This document shows, one piece after another, positions 17,374 to 26,744 of a stretch of 64,000 nt of DNA (positions are counted from its first letter, which is position 1; the number at the start of each line of letters is the position of its first letter). The translations under genes were made by a program, and so were the position numbers. This stretch comes from Listeria kieliensis (lineage in GTDB: Bacteria; Bacillota; Bacilli; Lactobacillales; Listeriaceae): contig NZ_LARY01000002.1 in NCBI RefSeq assembly GCF_003369925.1, forward strand, positions 434,001 to 498,000, in the 5' to 3' direction. The notes under the pieces are model-generated. The model was not told the origin of the DNA. It was given only the letters and a program-made list of their open reading frames with translations, and did no database searches.

Positions 17374-17402
17374 AATATAGTAATCATTAATTGTTCGTAA
17401 AT
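17359..17402 (+). promoter_or_regulatory. Candidate PurR operator (two inverted PurBoxes)
   Basis: AAAAACGAATATT (17359-17371) matches AWWWCCGAACWWT at 11 of 13 positions. The inverted box at 17390-17402 (ATTTACGAACAAT on the minus strand) matches at 12 of 13. The boxes are 18 bases apart, near the 16-17 typical of Bacillus PurR sites, and flank the -10 region. No purine riboswitch was seen. Confidence 0.45.
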
Positions 17403-17428
17403 GATATTAAAGGGAGTGTCCAAATCTT

Positions 17429-18721
17429 ATGTTTCGATTAAAAGAAAACGGAACAGATGCAAAAACGGAAATAATTTCCGGCTTTACTACGTTCTTGACG
17501 ATGGTCTATATTATCGTCGTAAACCCAGCAATCCTTTCTGCCGCAGGTGTTCCATTCAACACGGTTTTCATGGCAACCATTATTTCTGCTGTCGTTGGTA
17601 CACTTTGGATGGCGCTTTTCGCTAATTATCCAATCGCCATCGCTCCAGGTCTTGGTATGAATGCTTATTTCGTGACAGTTGTAACGACTCAAAAAATGGA
17701 TTATTCCGTTGCTTTCGCTGCAGTCTTTGTAGCTGGAATCATTTTTCTTATTTTATCGTTAACACCTTTCCGGGAAAAAATTATTACGGCGATTCCGCAT
17801 AACTTAAAAGCTGGGATCACAGCCGGAATTGGTCTTTTTATCGCGTTTTTAGGTTTCCGAATGACTGGGATCATTGTTAAAAATGATTCTAACTTAGTCG
17901 GGCTTGGCAACCTGCATTCGCCTGAAGCTTTACTTGCCATTGTGGGACTTTTAATCACGCTTATTTTTCTTGCACTAAATGTAAAAGGTGCTTTATTTAT
18001 CGGAATGATCGCAACTGGAATCATTTCTTTCTTCACAGGAGAACTTAAATTTACTGATGGCTTTGTTAAATTACCGCCAATGCCTGAATTTGTTTTTACA
18101 AACCCGATTCATGCGTTTTCAGATGTTATTTCACACAGCCTTTATGCTGTTATCCTTTCGTTCCTTCTGATCACTATTTTTGATACGACAGGAACAATGA
18201 TCGGAGTTGCTAAAAAAGCTGGTTTGATGAAAGGCGAATCACTGCCAAATGCTAAACAAGCTTTGCTAGGTGATGCTATTGCAACAACAGTTGGTTCAAT
18301 GTTTGGTACTACACCAACAAGTGCATATGTAGAATCCTCAGCAGGTGTTGCGACTGGTGGACGTACCGGGCTTACAACACTTACAGTTTCTGCATTGTTT
18401 GTAGTTTCTGCTTTCTTTGCTCCACTTGTCGGCGCTGTTTCAGGAATTTCAGCTATCACTGCACCAGCGCTTATCATTGTCGGAAGCATGATGATCGGTG
18501 CTGTAAAAGAAATCGATTGGGATACATTAGATGAAGCTTTCCCAGCTTTCCTTGTTATCCTAGCGATGCCACTCACTTCAAGTATCGCGATCGGCCTTGC
18601 TTTTGGCTTTATCTCATATCCGATTCTTAAAGTCTTCACTGGTAAATGGCGCGAACTAAACTGGTTCCTTATTCTGATCGCTATTTTATTCTTTATTCTC
18701 GTTGCCTTCTTACCTCATTAA
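17429..18721 (+). CDS. AzgA-type purine (hypoxanthine/guanine) permease
   Basis: A 430-residue membrane protein of the NCS2/AzgA family (PbuG/PbuO-like) importing purine bases with protons. ATG 17429 follows GGGAGTG. The N-terminus TEIISGFTTFLTMVYIIVVNP is the family hallmark. About 12-14 membrane helices follow, with TIFDTTGTMIGVAKKAG (about 250) and FGTTPTSAYVESSAGV (about 290) carrying the substrate-site residues. Monocistronic between a promoter and a strong terminator. Position fits lmo2254 from memory. Confidence 0.92.
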   Translation: MFRLKENGTDAKTEIISGFTTFLTMVYIIVVNPAILSAAGVPFNTVFMATIISAVVGTLWMALFANYPIAIAPGLGMNAYFVTVVTTQKMDYSVAFAAVFVAGIIFLILSLTPFREKIITAIPHNLKAGITAGIGLFIAFLGFRMTGIIVKNDSNLVGLGNLHSPEALLAIVGLLITLIFLALNVKGALFIGMIATGIISFFTGELKFTDGFVKLPPMPEFVFTNPIHAFSDVISHSLYAVILSFLLITIFDTTGTMIGVAKKAGLMKGESLPNAKQALLGDAIATTVGSMFGTTPTSAYVESSAGVATGGRTGLTTLTVSALFVVSAFFAPLVGAVSGISAITAPALIIVGSMMIGAVKEIDWDTLDEAFPAFLVILAMPLTSSIAIGLAFGFISYPILKVFTGKWRELNWFLILIAILFFILVAFLPH

Positions 18722-18727
18722 TCGTGG

Positions 18728-18755
18728 AGCGCCTGTAGCTTTTGCAGGCGCTTTT
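18728..18755 (+). terminator. Rho-independent terminator
   Basis: AGCGCCTG/CAGGCGCT stem followed by TTTT after the purine permease. Confidence 0.8.
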
Positions 18756-18819
18756 AACTAGACAAAGCCGGGCGCATTTGCTATAAAGAAAGTAAACACT
18801 AGAAAAGGATGTCATCGCT

Positions 18820-19086
18820 TTGTACTTAAAATCATTTCTTGCAGGAATCGGCATAGCTGTGCTTACTTTCCTCGCAAGCTTCTTACTTCCAAATTATACG
18901 CTCGCCACGATGTTTTCCTTTGTAGCGATGCTATTAATTTTCATTTCCATTGCTTGTTCTGCCTTTGTTTCACTGGGTGGACGCAACAATCGTGAAGCAC
19001 GAAGCAAACAGCTTCGTTGGAGCATCATGCTGTTCTTAGCGGCTGTTCCAAATTTCATTGGCTTCATTATCAGCTACTATTTCTAA
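18820..19086 (+). CDS. Small membrane protein, three predicted helices
   Basis: An 88-residue protein starting at TTG 18820 with AAGGATG upstream. Three hydrophobic segments (residues 4-24, 30-52, 70-88) are separated by a basic loop GGRNNREARSKQLRW. Resembles DUF5316-type small membrane proteins, but the assignment is tentative. Single gene between two terminators. Confidence 0.75.
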   Translation: MYLKSFLAGIGIAVLTFLASFLLPNYTLATMFSFVAMLLIFISIACSAFVSLGGRNNREARSKQLRWSIMLFLAAVPNFIGFIISYYF

Positions 19087-19088
19087 AA

Positions 19089-19146
19089 CAAAAGAGCCAT
19101 TCTACTTCTATTCCTAGTTGGAATTTAGTAGAATGGCTTTTTCTTT
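19089..19146. terminator. Bidirectional terminator
   Basis: AAAGAGCCATTCTAC pairs with GTAGAATGGCTTTTT around a 22-base loop region; convergent genes on both sides. Confidence 0.82.
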
Positions 19147-19665
19147 TTAATCAAAAGCGTCAATCAAAGCTTTTAAATACTCCGGTAAATCTGGCGGACA
19201 GCGGCTTGAAATAATATGCCCATCCGTTACAGCGGGTTTGTCATGCCAAATCGCACCTGCATTAGTTAAATCATCTTTGATACCAGGCGTACTTGTTACA
19301 TTTACGCCTTTTAAAATGCCTGCAGATGCAAGAACCCATCCTGCATGGCAAATTTGTCCGATTGGTTTTTTCTGCTCATCAAAATAGCGAATAAAATCTA
19401 AGACTTCATCAAAGCGACGCAGTCTATCTGGAGACCAGCCTCCAGGAACGATGATCGCATCATAATCTTCTTTATTAATATCTTGAAAGGCAAAATCCGA
19501 TGTGGCAGGCACACCGTATTTTCCGCGGAACACGCGTCCTTTTTCTTCCCCCACAAGATCTACTGTTGCACCAGCTTCTCTAAGTCGCAGAACTGGATAC
19601 CACAACTCTAAATCTTCAAAGTCATCACTTACCAAGGCAATAATTTTTTTACCTGTTAAAGTCAT
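19147..19665 (-). CDS. DJ-1/PfpI-family protein
   Basis: A 172-residue member of the DJ-1/PfpI superfamily, like general stress protein 18 of Bacillus. The nucleophile-elbow cysteine is in GQICHAGWVLASAG (about residue 104), with His next to it, and the conserved Glu in the first strand region DDFEDLELWYPVLRL. Such proteins act as glyoxalase III/deglycase-like or stress proteins; the activity cannot be decided here. Position fits lmo2256, immediately before lhrA. Confidence 0.88.
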   Translation of the reverse strand: MTLTGKKIIALVSDDFEDLELWYPVLRLREAGATVDLVGEEKGRVFRGKYGVPATSDFAFQDINKEDYDAIIVPGGWSPDRLRRFDEVLDFIRYFDEQKKPIGQICHAGWVLASAGILKGVNVTSTPGIKDDLTNAGAIWHDKPAVTDGHIISSRCPPDLPEYLKALIDAFD

Positions 19666-19737
19666 TCTCTCAACCCCTTTCCGATACTTTTAGTATAACA
19701 AGAGCTTGCCTTGAACAGAAATCATCTGTTTTTTATA

Positions 19738-19997
19738 CAAAAAAATACGCTGGACAAAACGTCCAGCGTCGCCATCATGCTCGATTGTCTATGCATAACG
19801 GGATGAGGCATAGACGGAGACTACATGGCAAATGAGATGAATGAAAACAAATAATGGTTCGGTGTTAAAACAGATGATTAACAAAATGTTAATCTATTGG
19901 AAGATGGATACACCGAAAGCCACTATAACCATGATAGGGTCTTATCCCCATGAAAACCAAAAAAGATTTTTAGCTTTCATCGGGATAAAACTCTATA
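19738..19997 (-). ncRNA. lhrA: LhrA-like Hfq-binding small RNA
   Basis: The intergenic region downstream of the DJ-1 gene holds a complete minus-strand transcription unit with no ORF. The promoter is TTGATT/TACAAT (16-base spacing, 20003-20030). An approximately 260-nt GC-balanced transcript ends in a perfect terminator stem GCTGGAC/GTCCAGC followed by a U-run (19738-19765). LhrA of L. monocytogenes is a 268-nt sRNA that I remember as lying between lmo2256 and lmo2257. Location, orientation toward the DJ-1 gene, size and autonomous promoter/terminator all agree. The nucleotide sequence was not compared. Confidence 0.75.
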
Positions 19998-20002
19998 TGT
20001 TT

Positions 20003-20030
20003 ATTGTACTATTCTTCTAAAAAAAATCAA
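20003..20030 (-). promoter_or_regulatory. Promoter of the LhrA-like sRNA
   Basis: Minus strand TTGATT (20030-20025), 16-base spacer, TACAAT (20008-20003). Confidence 0.65.
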
Positions 20031-20164
20031 GTGCTTAATTGTGGACTTTTTGTGACAATCCCAAAAAAGCACTTCAAAAATAAAAGATTAATCGTACAAC
20101 AAAACATTCTACCTAATTGTCTAATAAAAATCCAGTAAAAAGACTTGTTCACAACAAAATATTA

Positions 20165-20356
20165 TCAATCAAAGATCTCGATTAACATCCAGCTTAAAAT
20201 CGCAACAACTGGAATCAGCACCCAAAACTGTCCGCCTAAAAAAGAACTTGTATGTTCTGGTTGTTGTTTAAGTTTATAGACTTGCTGTTTTAAATCAAGA
20301 ACCTCTAGCTCTAAGTCTTGCACTTTATCTTCTAATTCATAAAGACGTTCTTCCAT
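20165..20356 (-). CDS. Small coiled-coil, tail-anchored membrane protein
   Basis: A 63-residue protein starting at ATG 20356, chosen because GGGAGG lies at standard spacing; the frame is open upstream but without a signal. Residues 1-30 form a heptad pattern (LYELEDKVQDLELEVLDLKQ) typical of a coiled coil. Residues 42-60 form one hydrophobic C-terminal helix. No family recognised. Confidence 0.7.
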   Translation of the reverse strand: MEERLYELEDKVQDLELEVLDLKQQVYKLKQQPEHTSSFLGGQFWVLIPVVAILSWMLIEIFD

Positions 20357-20441
20357 TTTTGGTAACCTCCCTTTTCTATCTATTTTCATTATAGCTAAGC
20401 AACTCCTCGATAGAATCCTTCTTAAGGCTGATTTTCCAAGC

Positions 20442-20480
20442 AAAAGCGGCATGTCTCCCGCAAAAGAGACATGCCGCTTT
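20442..20480. terminator. Strong hairpin terminator
   Basis: Perfect 15-bp stem AAAGCGGCATGTCTC/GAGACATGCCGCTTT downstream of the MIP18-family gene. The T-tail is short on both strands, so efficiency is uncertain. Confidence 0.7.
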
Positions 20481-20488
20481 AGATTTAT

Positions 20489-20797
20489 TTAACGAATTCC
20501 AAGTGCGATCTTCGCGTAACGTGACATTCGTTCCTTTGTCCAAGGTGGATTCCAAACGATATCAACATGTGTATCTTTCACTTCTGGAATATCAGCAAGT
20601 GCCGCGTGAACTTGATCTGTTAAAATGCCGGCAAGTGGGCATCCCATTGTTGTAAGAGTCATCGTAACCGTACACAGCCCATCTGCATCCAAATCAACGT
20701 CGTAAACAAGCCCAATATTCACAATATCTATTCCAAGTTCTGGGTCAATCACTTGTTCAAGTGCGCCCATAATATTTTCTTTTAGTTCCTCATCCAT
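20489..20797 (-). CDS. MIP18-family (SufT/PaaD-like) Fe-S assembly protein
   Basis: A 102-residue cytoplasmic protein of the MIP18 (DUF59) family. ATG 20797 follows GGAGG at nine-base spacing. The signature VIDPELGIDIVNIGLVYDV is at residues 14-32 and TLTTMGCPLAGILTD, with the conserved Cys, near residue 56. Such proteins help mature or deliver iron-sulfur clusters (SufT in staphylococci). Encoded alone downstream of an alpha/beta hydrolase gene. Confidence 0.88.
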   Translation of the reverse strand: MDEELKENIMGALEQVIDPELGIDIVNIGLVYDVDLDADGLCTVTMTLTTMGCPLAGILTDQVHAALADIPEVKDTHVDIVWNPPWTKERMSRYAKIALGIR

Positions 20798-20864
20798 GAA
20801 GAGCGAACCTCCTTTTGGCTGTTTGTAGAGACATTGTAACACAACTTATCATGATTTTCATCAC

Positions 20865-21617
20865 CTATAAATTTTTTTGGAAAAACACGGTTGTCCGATT
20901 GATGCCATCAATCGACACCTTATGTTTAGCGTGTTCGTCAATGACGAATTCAACATTTTTCGCTCGGTTTTCCAAAGTAAGCGTATCAACTAGTTTTTCA
21001 CTATATTTAAAGGGCACAACATCATCCTTCTTACCATGCCAAAGAAGTAACGGCCGATCTCCCAAACGTTCCAGATGTTTACTTAAATCATAAGGTTCAA
21101 GTTCTGAAATCCTTGTTTCGACATCATAAGGAAATTCCATTCCTTCCGCTTCGGCTGCTGCAACTAGTTCTCTTGCAAACTCTTCATAATAAGCACTTCC
21201 CATTAAGCTTACAGCAACTTTTACCATTTCAAAACGTGCTAAAATACCAAGCGTCGTAATAGCGCCCATCGAAACGCCAGCCACACCGATCCGGTCTTCA
21301 TCCACGAGCCCCTTAGCAACCAGTTCCAAATACAGCTCATTAAACTCTTCAATATTCGCTGTAACAGTATCCCAAAAATATGCGGCTTGCTCAGTACCGG
21401 AAATCTGACCTTGGCGCTCCCCGTGAAATTTTGCTTCCGGCAAAATGACACGAAATCCCCGTTCCGCCAAGAAATACCCGTAGTGGAGATAAAGCTCCTT
21501 TTCCGACTGAAAACCATGATAAAAAAAGACCGTTGGCAATTTCTCTCCTTGTAAATCGTGTCTAACAACATGAAGTAATGGAATATTTTTGATTTGTTCA
21601 TTCGTTACTTGAATCAC
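20865..21617 (-). CDS. Alpha/beta hydrolase (YitV-like esterase)
   Basis: A 250-residue serine hydrolase with TVFFYHGFQSEKE (oxyanion region, about residue 30), nucleophile elbow GVSMGAI (about 118), acid region LLLWHGKKDDVVP (about 195) and C-terminal His in DEHAKHKVSIDG. GTG 21617 is chosen because TGAGG sits eight bases upstream; an ATG at 21641 lacks any Shine-Dalgarno. Substrate unknown. Fits lmo2262 in order. Confidence 0.85.
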   Translation of the reverse strand: MIQVTNEQIKNIPLLHVVRHDLQGEKLPTVFFYHGFQSEKELYLHYGYFLAERGFRVILPEAKFHGERQGQISGTEQAAYFWDTVTANIEEFNELYLELVAKGLVDEDRIGVAGVSMGAITTLGILARFEMVKVAVSLMGSAYYEEFARELVAAAEAEGMEFPYDVETRISELEPYDLSKHLERLGDRPLLLWHGKKDDVVPFKYSEKLVDTLTLENRAKNVEFVIDEHAKHKVSIDGINRTTVFFQKNL

Positions 21618-21773
21618 TCTTACAGCCTCATTTCTATTCATTTTTGCTGATTTACTGCAAGGTAAAGCCCATTTACAAAGCTCGCTTTACAGTCTATCAT
21701 AGAGATACCTTCATTTTAGCACGAAGAAACAAAGAGTCGCTAATAAATGAATTTATAGATAAAGGAGTCAGTT

Positions 21774-22580
21774 ATGGATAAAAAACTAATCGTATTGGAC
21801 CTTGATGGAACAACTTTAAAAGAAGATCAAACCATTTCAGCGCGAACAAAAAGCGCTTTAAATCGAGCACGCGAAAAAGGACACGAGGTAATGATCGCAA
21901 CTGGACGGCCATTTCGGCTAAGCAGTCAGTATTATCGCGAATTAGAACTAAAGTCCCCGATCGTCAATTTTAATGGCGCTGTTTTACATCACCCGCTTGA
22001 TGCTTCATATACTGGAAGTTACCATCAAGCGATTGATCTTGCCATCGTTCACGAACTACTTGATTACACGAAGCAATTTCCGCTTTCGAACATTGCCGCA
22101 GAAGTAGAAGACAGCGTTTTTCTCGCACGTGGAGACGACAGCGTACCCGCAAACTTTAAGACAGGAACCGGGGAGGTTTACATTGGTAATCTAAGAAATA
22201 AAATTACGGCGAACCCTACTTCCGTGCTTTTCTTTGGACAAACTGAACAGCTCAACACCATCAGCCGCCATCTTGATGATGCTTTGTCTCATGTGATTTC
22301 CTACCACACGTGGGGAGCAAGCTGGCCTGCAGTTGAAGTCGTGAAACACGGTATTCATAAAGCAATCGGCGTTGATAAAGCTGCTAAAACACTTGGTTTT
22401 GAAACCAAAAATGTAATTGCATTTGGCGATGAAGCTAATGATCTTGAAATGCTTGATTATGCTGGTGTTGGCGTAGCGATGGGAAATGCCATTGATGCAG
22501 CTAAGAGCGCTGCAAACACGGTCACAAAATCTAACGAAGAAGATGGCATTGCGATTTATCTTGAAGAAAACTTACTATAA
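21774..22580 (+). CDS. Cof-type HAD phosphatase
   Basis: A 268-residue HAD subfamily IIB (Cof) hydrolase acting on sugar or nucleotide phosphates. Motif I is LDLDGTTLKEDQTIS (Asp at about 8), motif II MIATGRPF, motif III lysine in VKHGIHKAIGV (about 196), motif IV FGDEANDLEMLDYAGVGVAM. ATG 21774 with AAAGGAG upstream. Similar to YwpJ/YxeH of Bacillus. Ends at a perfect terminator. Confidence 0.9.
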   Translation: MDKKLIVLDLDGTTLKEDQTISARTKSALNRAREKGHEVMIATGRPFRLSSQYYRELELKSPIVNFNGAVLHHPLDASYTGSYHQAIDLAIVHELLDYTKQFPLSNIAAEVEDSVFLARGDDSVPANFKTGTGEVYIGNLRNKITANPTSVLFFGQTEQLNTISRHLDDALSHVISYHTWGASWPAVEVVKHGIHKAIGVDKAAKTLGFETKNVIAFGDEANDLEMLDYAGVGVAMGNAIDAAKSAANTVTKSNEEDGIAIYLEENLL

Positions 22581-22617
22581 AAAAACGGTTGGAGTGCACG
22601 CACTCCAACCGTTTTTT
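22581..22617. terminator. Bidirectional terminator
   Basis: AAAAACGGTTGGAGTG/CACTCCAACCGTTTTT perfect stem, shared by the convergent HAD and UPF0344 genes. Confidence 0.9.
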
Positions 22618-22975
22618 AAAATAGTGGTGCTCCACCTGATAAATAAAAACCAAGTGCGATAGTGATAACTACAGCGACCACAAATAAAACTAAGAACAAG
22701 CCAGTTGGTCGTTTTTTCTTGCGAAAGCTAAGTAGCATTTCGATAACGCCAATCGTCACGATGCCCATCAAAATCTTGAAGATCGCAACAAGCCAATTTG
22801 TTTCAATGCTGTACTGAATCATCATGATCCCGCTCAAAATCAGTACCAAATAGAAAACACGGTCAATCATCGCAAAGATGGTAAAACCCTTTTCTGATTT
22901 CGGATAGCTGATCCAAGCAGCTAGCGTCAAAATAATGATGGCAGCCCAAGAAATCAAATGAAGATATCCCCACAT
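22616..22975 (-). CDS. UPF0344 (YisL-family) membrane protein
   Basis: A 119-residue protein with four membrane helices ([73 protein letters not shown]). ATG 22975 has AGAGGG upstream; the frame is open further back into addA but without a signal. It matches UPF0344 proteins, which follow addA in Listeria. Function unknown. Confidence 0.85.
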   Translation of the reverse strand: MWGYLHLISWAAIIILTLAAWISYPKSEKGFTIFAMIDRVFYLVLILSGIMMIQYSIETNWLVAIFKILMGIVTIGVIEMLLSFRKKKRPTGLFLVLFVVAVVITIALGFYLSGGAPLF

Positions 22976-23042
22976 AAATTTGTCCCTCTTTCTATTCACT
23001 TTAAATTCAATAGCACTATCATACCACGTCGCCAAATGGAAC

Positions 23043-26000
23043 TCAAAGTTCAAGCAAATCTTGACTATCGAAGAAATAAAGATACGTTCCATTAACGGGC
23101 TTCTCGAGGATGGCTTCTACCGCTTGGCGATACAATTTTAATTGAACTTCATAACGCCTTTTCATTTCCGCCATTGCATTTTCTTTACTTGAATACTTAT
23201 CTCGAATTCGGTCCGTTTTATAATCCACTAGCACAACATGGTCCGCGTAAACGAGAATTAAATCTACAACTCCTTGAACCAGAACTGGGCTGTCCGTTTT
23301 TGCTTCCGAATGAATTTCGTGAGCAGGAATTTGATAGACAAACGGCACTTCTCGTTTAATTTCACTCGCTGGGTCAAACAAGGCTTCCCCCAATTCTGTA
23401 TCAAAAAACGCACAAATTTGTTCAATGTTAATGGCTTGTTTCTCGACTTCTGTTAGTTTTTCCTCTTCGACCATCCGCGTAAGCAACTGCGTCAAGCTTT
23501 CTTTTGTCGGCGGCGCATCAAGCGGAACGGCTTGCATAACTGTGTGCATCGCGGTCCCAATTTCTGCACCCGTCAGTTTTTTTTCGGTCTGTAAAAACTT
23601 CGGACGCTCAAGAGACGCTCCCTTCAACGTTTGAACAAATCGATCATCACTAAAACTATCTTGAATTTGGAATTGTCGTTTCAGCTCGGTTACCGATTGT
23701 TTCGAATAAATGCCAGTTTCTGCGCTATGCGGATACTTAAACTCAAGAATTTGCGCAATTTCCGCGGTATCCTGACCAATTGGAACCTCTTGAAATGCTT
23801 GAACTTCCTTCATAAAGTTGGTGGACTCCGCTTTTCCAGTGGCAGGTGTAACCATATCTTGCGTCAAGATCGTCACTTTGAGTTTCATGGCCGTCTGAAG
23901 TGGTGAAATGGTCTCTGAACCGCTTGCCTCTGTTTGCCGCAAAAAATCAGGATGGCGAACAAAAGCACGACCAACCCAGTCTAGATAAGTCGATGCGCTC
24001 AAACGCACACTTGCTGGAAGAAGGGTAGTTTCCGTATCTTTCACCGCAAGAAAGTGCGCCAAGGTATCCTCCCACTTCGGAACAGTCCCTACTAAAATGA
24101 GTTTTTCTTCCGCGCGCGTCAAAGCAACATAAAGAACTCGCATTTCTTCGGCGAGCATCTCGCGCGTTTTTTTTGCCTTCACGGCGCGCTGCATGATCGT
24201 TGGATAGGTAATTCGTTTTTCTGTATTCGTGTAGCTTGCTGCAAAGCCAAAATCTTTGTCTAGCAAAGTTTTAGCCGTAATATCGCGGCGATTAAATTTG
24301 CGATTCAGTCCTGCTAAAATAACAACTGGGAATTCCAAGCCTTTGCTTGCATGAATTGTCATCATTCGAACCACGTCTTCTTTTTCGCCGAGAGTTTTCG
24401 CAGTTCCCAAGTCTTCCCCGCGAAGTTCTAACCGCTCAATGAATCGAATGAAGCGGAACAAACCGCGGAAAGCTGTTTTTTCATATTGCCCAGCACGTTC
24501 ATAAAGTGCCCGCAAATTGGCTTGGCGGGTTTTACCGCCAGATAAGCCGCCAACAAATTCGTAAAACTGCGTATCTTCATAAATTTGGCTGATCAGTGCA
24601 GTCAAGCTTTCACGAATTGACAGGTCCCGCCATTTTTTCAGCTTAGTCAAAAATTCGTTTAGTTTGTCCGAAAGCGCATCCCCGTTTTCTTGCGCATATT
24701 CTTGTAATCCAGCAAAGAAGTAGCCTTGCTTTTTCTGTAAGCGAATTTGTGCGAGCTCTTCTTCGGTAAGGCTAAAAATCGGCGAACGTAAAACGGAAGC
24801 GAGCGGGATATCTTGGTACGGGTTATCAATTAGTTTAAGAAGCGAGATCATTACAGCCACTTCAATTGCTTCAAAATAACCTGTTTGGCTGCTTACATAA
24901 AAGGGAATATCCCGTTCGCGCATTGCTTCTTCCATGTCGGTTGCACTTGTCATTGAACGCGACAAAATGACAATATCTCGATATTCAACTGGACGAAACT
25001 GTCTAGAACTTTTATCAAAGACTTGAAAACGCGTTTGAACAAGTTCTTCAATTCGCCGAGCAATCGCGCGCGCCTCTAATTGATCTTTTTTCATTTCATC
25101 AGCAGAACTTGCCACATCAGCTTTTTCTTCTTGATTGCGATCTACAATCAAGAGTTCTGTTTCCATTTGTTCTGCTTCTTCATAATTCGCCCCAAGATAA
25201 AGCTCCGCGTCGGCATCGTAGTCGATTTCACCTACGTTTCGATCCATAATTTGTCTAAAAATAAAATTAGTAGCATCTAAAACTTCTGCCCGGCTACGAA
25301 AGTTTTTCGACAAATCAATCTTCAAGCCACCACTTTGAGAAGCATTTCCTTTCGAATAGCGCCGGTACTTTTCCATAAATAAAGTGGGTTCAGCTAGTCG
25401 GAAACGGTAAATCGATTGCTTCACATCACCCACCATAAACAAATCGCCAGATGCTTCATCTGGAATCGTCACCAGTGAAAGAATCATTTCTTGCACAAGG
25501 TTTGTATCTTGATATTCATCAACGAGCACTTCTTTAAATCGCTCGGTCATTTCACGTGCAACGATGGATTTCGAACCGTCTTGTTCTTGCAAGATAGCTA
25601 AAGCAAGGTGTTCCAAATCATTAAAATCCAATACGCCTTTTTGCTCTTTCACCGCAAAAAATTCAGTTGAAAATCGTTTTACAAGTTTGGCTAGTGTAGC
25701 CACGTCTTTTTGCATACTCGCAAGGTCAGCTAAGTATTCCTTATCTTTTCGCTTGAACCAGCTTTCAGAGGCTCCTTGAATCGCCTTTTTAGCCGCATCT
25801 CGAGCTTTCTTAGCACGTTCGATCAAGACTGGATCAAGTTCATCTTTATTTTTAAGGGTAGCAATTCGCTTAAAAGATACAGCTTGAAAAGCTTCTCCTA
25901 GCTCATCAAACGACGCTTGCTGCATTATAACTTGTAACTCCTCTACTTGTCTCAGATCGTCTTGGAAGGTCTCTAAATACCCTTCTGGGCCTCCTTGTGA

Positions 26001-26744
26001 CTCGCTAATATGTCTTGCTAGTTCCAATTGATCTTTTGCTTTTTCAATCTCTGCTCGAATGGTTTCAACAATCAGTGAATAATAAGGTAAATCGCTAATT
26101 TGTTTACCATCAGTTTTCTCATAAAAGGAGACCATTTCATCGAGCCATTTCGCAGGATCTGGATTTGCTGCCGAAAAATCATAGAGCTTGGAAATAAGAT
26201 CCGCTAAATTTTGATCCGAACGGTCATCTGTCACCGTGTCCGCCAAGTGAAAGAAAGCTTCATTCCCTTCTTCAGCAAACTCGCGTTCCAAAAAAGCATC
26301 CAAAACCTCATCCCGCAAAAGCATGCTTTCCACTTGGTCCATCAAGCGAAAATCGGGATCCACTTCTGTGCGGTAATAATATTTCCGAATCAAGTCTAGA
26401 CAAAATGCATGCAAAGTTGAAATCGTGGCCGTATTTAGTAGCGCAATTTGCTTTTTCAAATGAAGTGAATCCGGATTTTTCTCCAGTTCCTTTTCAAGAG
26501 CTTGCCCAATCCGGTGCTTCATTTCAGCTGCTGCTGCATTCGTAAATGTAACTACTAAAAGTTCATCCACATTACAAGGATTCGCTTCATCTAACAAGCG
26601 GCTAATAATGCGGTTAACAAGCACGGCTGTTTTCCCCGATCCCGCTGCCGCTGCAACCAAAATATTTTCTCCACCTGCATGGATAGCTTGCCACTGCTCA
26701 TCTGTCCAAGTTGCGTTTTCAGGTTTTTCAGGAATTGGTCTCAT
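23043..26744 (-). CDS. addA: ATP-dependent helicase/nuclease subunit A
   Basis: A 1233-residue UvrD-like helicase with C-terminal RecB-type nuclease, functional counterpart of RecBCD with AddB in double-strand-break repair. ATG 26744 has GGAGG at eight-base spacing; an in-frame GTG nine bases earlier is less likely. Walker [17 protein letters not shown] (about 33-48), LVDEYQDTN and [12 protein letters not shown] motifs, [17 protein letters not shown] (motif V region), [12 protein letters not shown] (motif VI). The nuclease site GVVDLI...LVDYKTDRI is near residue 1160. It overlaps the addB stop by 17 bases. Confidence 0.96.
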   Translation of the reverse strand: MRPIPEKPENATWTDEQWQAIHAGGENILVAAAAGSGKTAVLVNRIISRLLDEANPCNVDELLVVTFTNAAAAEMKHRIGQALEKELEKNPDSLHLKKQIALLNTATISTLHAFCLDLIRKYYYRTEVDPDFRLMDQVESMLLRDEVLDAFLEREFAEEGNEAFFHLADTVTDDRSDQNLADLISKLYDFSAANPDPAKWLDEMVSFYEKTDGKQISDLPYYSLIVETIRAEIEKAKDQLELARHISESQGGPEGYLETFQDDLRQVEELQVIMQQASFDELGEAFQAVSFKRIATLKNKDELDPVLIERAKKARDAAKKAIQGASESWFKRKDKEYLADLASMQKDVATLAKLVKRFSTEFFAVKEQKGVLDFNDLEHLALAILQEQDGSKSIVAREMTERFKEVLVDEYQDTNLVQEMILSLVTIPDEASGDLFMVGDVKQSIYRFRLAEPTLFMEKYRRYSKGNASQSGGLKIDLSKNFRSRAEVLDATNFIFRQIMDRNVGEIDYDADAELYLGANYEEAEQMETELLIVDRNQEEKADVASSADEMKKDQLEARAIARRIEELVQTRFQVFDKSSRQFRPVEYRDIVILSRSMTSATDMEEAMRERDIPFYVSSQTGYFEAIEVAVMISLLKLIDNPYQDIPLASVLRSPIFSLTEEELAQIRLQKKQGYFFAGLQEYAQENGDALSDKLNEFLTKLKKWRDLSIRESLTALISQIYEDTQFYEFVGGLSGGKTRQANLRALYERAGQYEKTAFRGLFRFIRFIERLELRGEDLGTAKTLGEKEDVVRMMTIHASKGLEFPVVILAGLNRKFNRRDITAKTLLDKDFGFAASYTNTEKRITYPTIMQRAVKAKKTREMLAEEMRVLYVALTRAEEKLILVGTVPKWEDTLAHFLAVKDTETTLLPASVRLSASTYLDWVGRAFVRHPDFLRQTEASGSETISPLQTAMKLKVTILTQDMVTPATGKAESTNFMKEVQAFQEVPIGQDTAEIAQILEFKYPHSAETGIYSKQSVTELKRQFQIQDSFSDDRFVQTLKGASLERPKFLQTEKKLTGAEIGTAMHTVMQAVPLDAPPTKESLTQLLTRMVEEEKLTEVEKQAINIEQICAFFDTELGEALFDPASEIKREVPFVYQIPAHEIHSEAKTDSPVLVQGVVDLILVYADHVVLVDYKTDRIRDKYSSKENAMAEMKRRYEVQLKLYRQAVEAILEKPVNGTYLYFFDSQDLLEL

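Noticed and set aside
17254-17428. Purine riboswitch upstream of the permease
   Set aside because: The region is too short between promoter and start and lacks the conserved P2/P3 loop sequences; PurR boxes explain it better.
19738-19997. Coding gene in the LhrA region
   Set aside because: No frame longer than a few dozen codons with a ribosome site; promoter and terminator delimit an ORF-free transcript.
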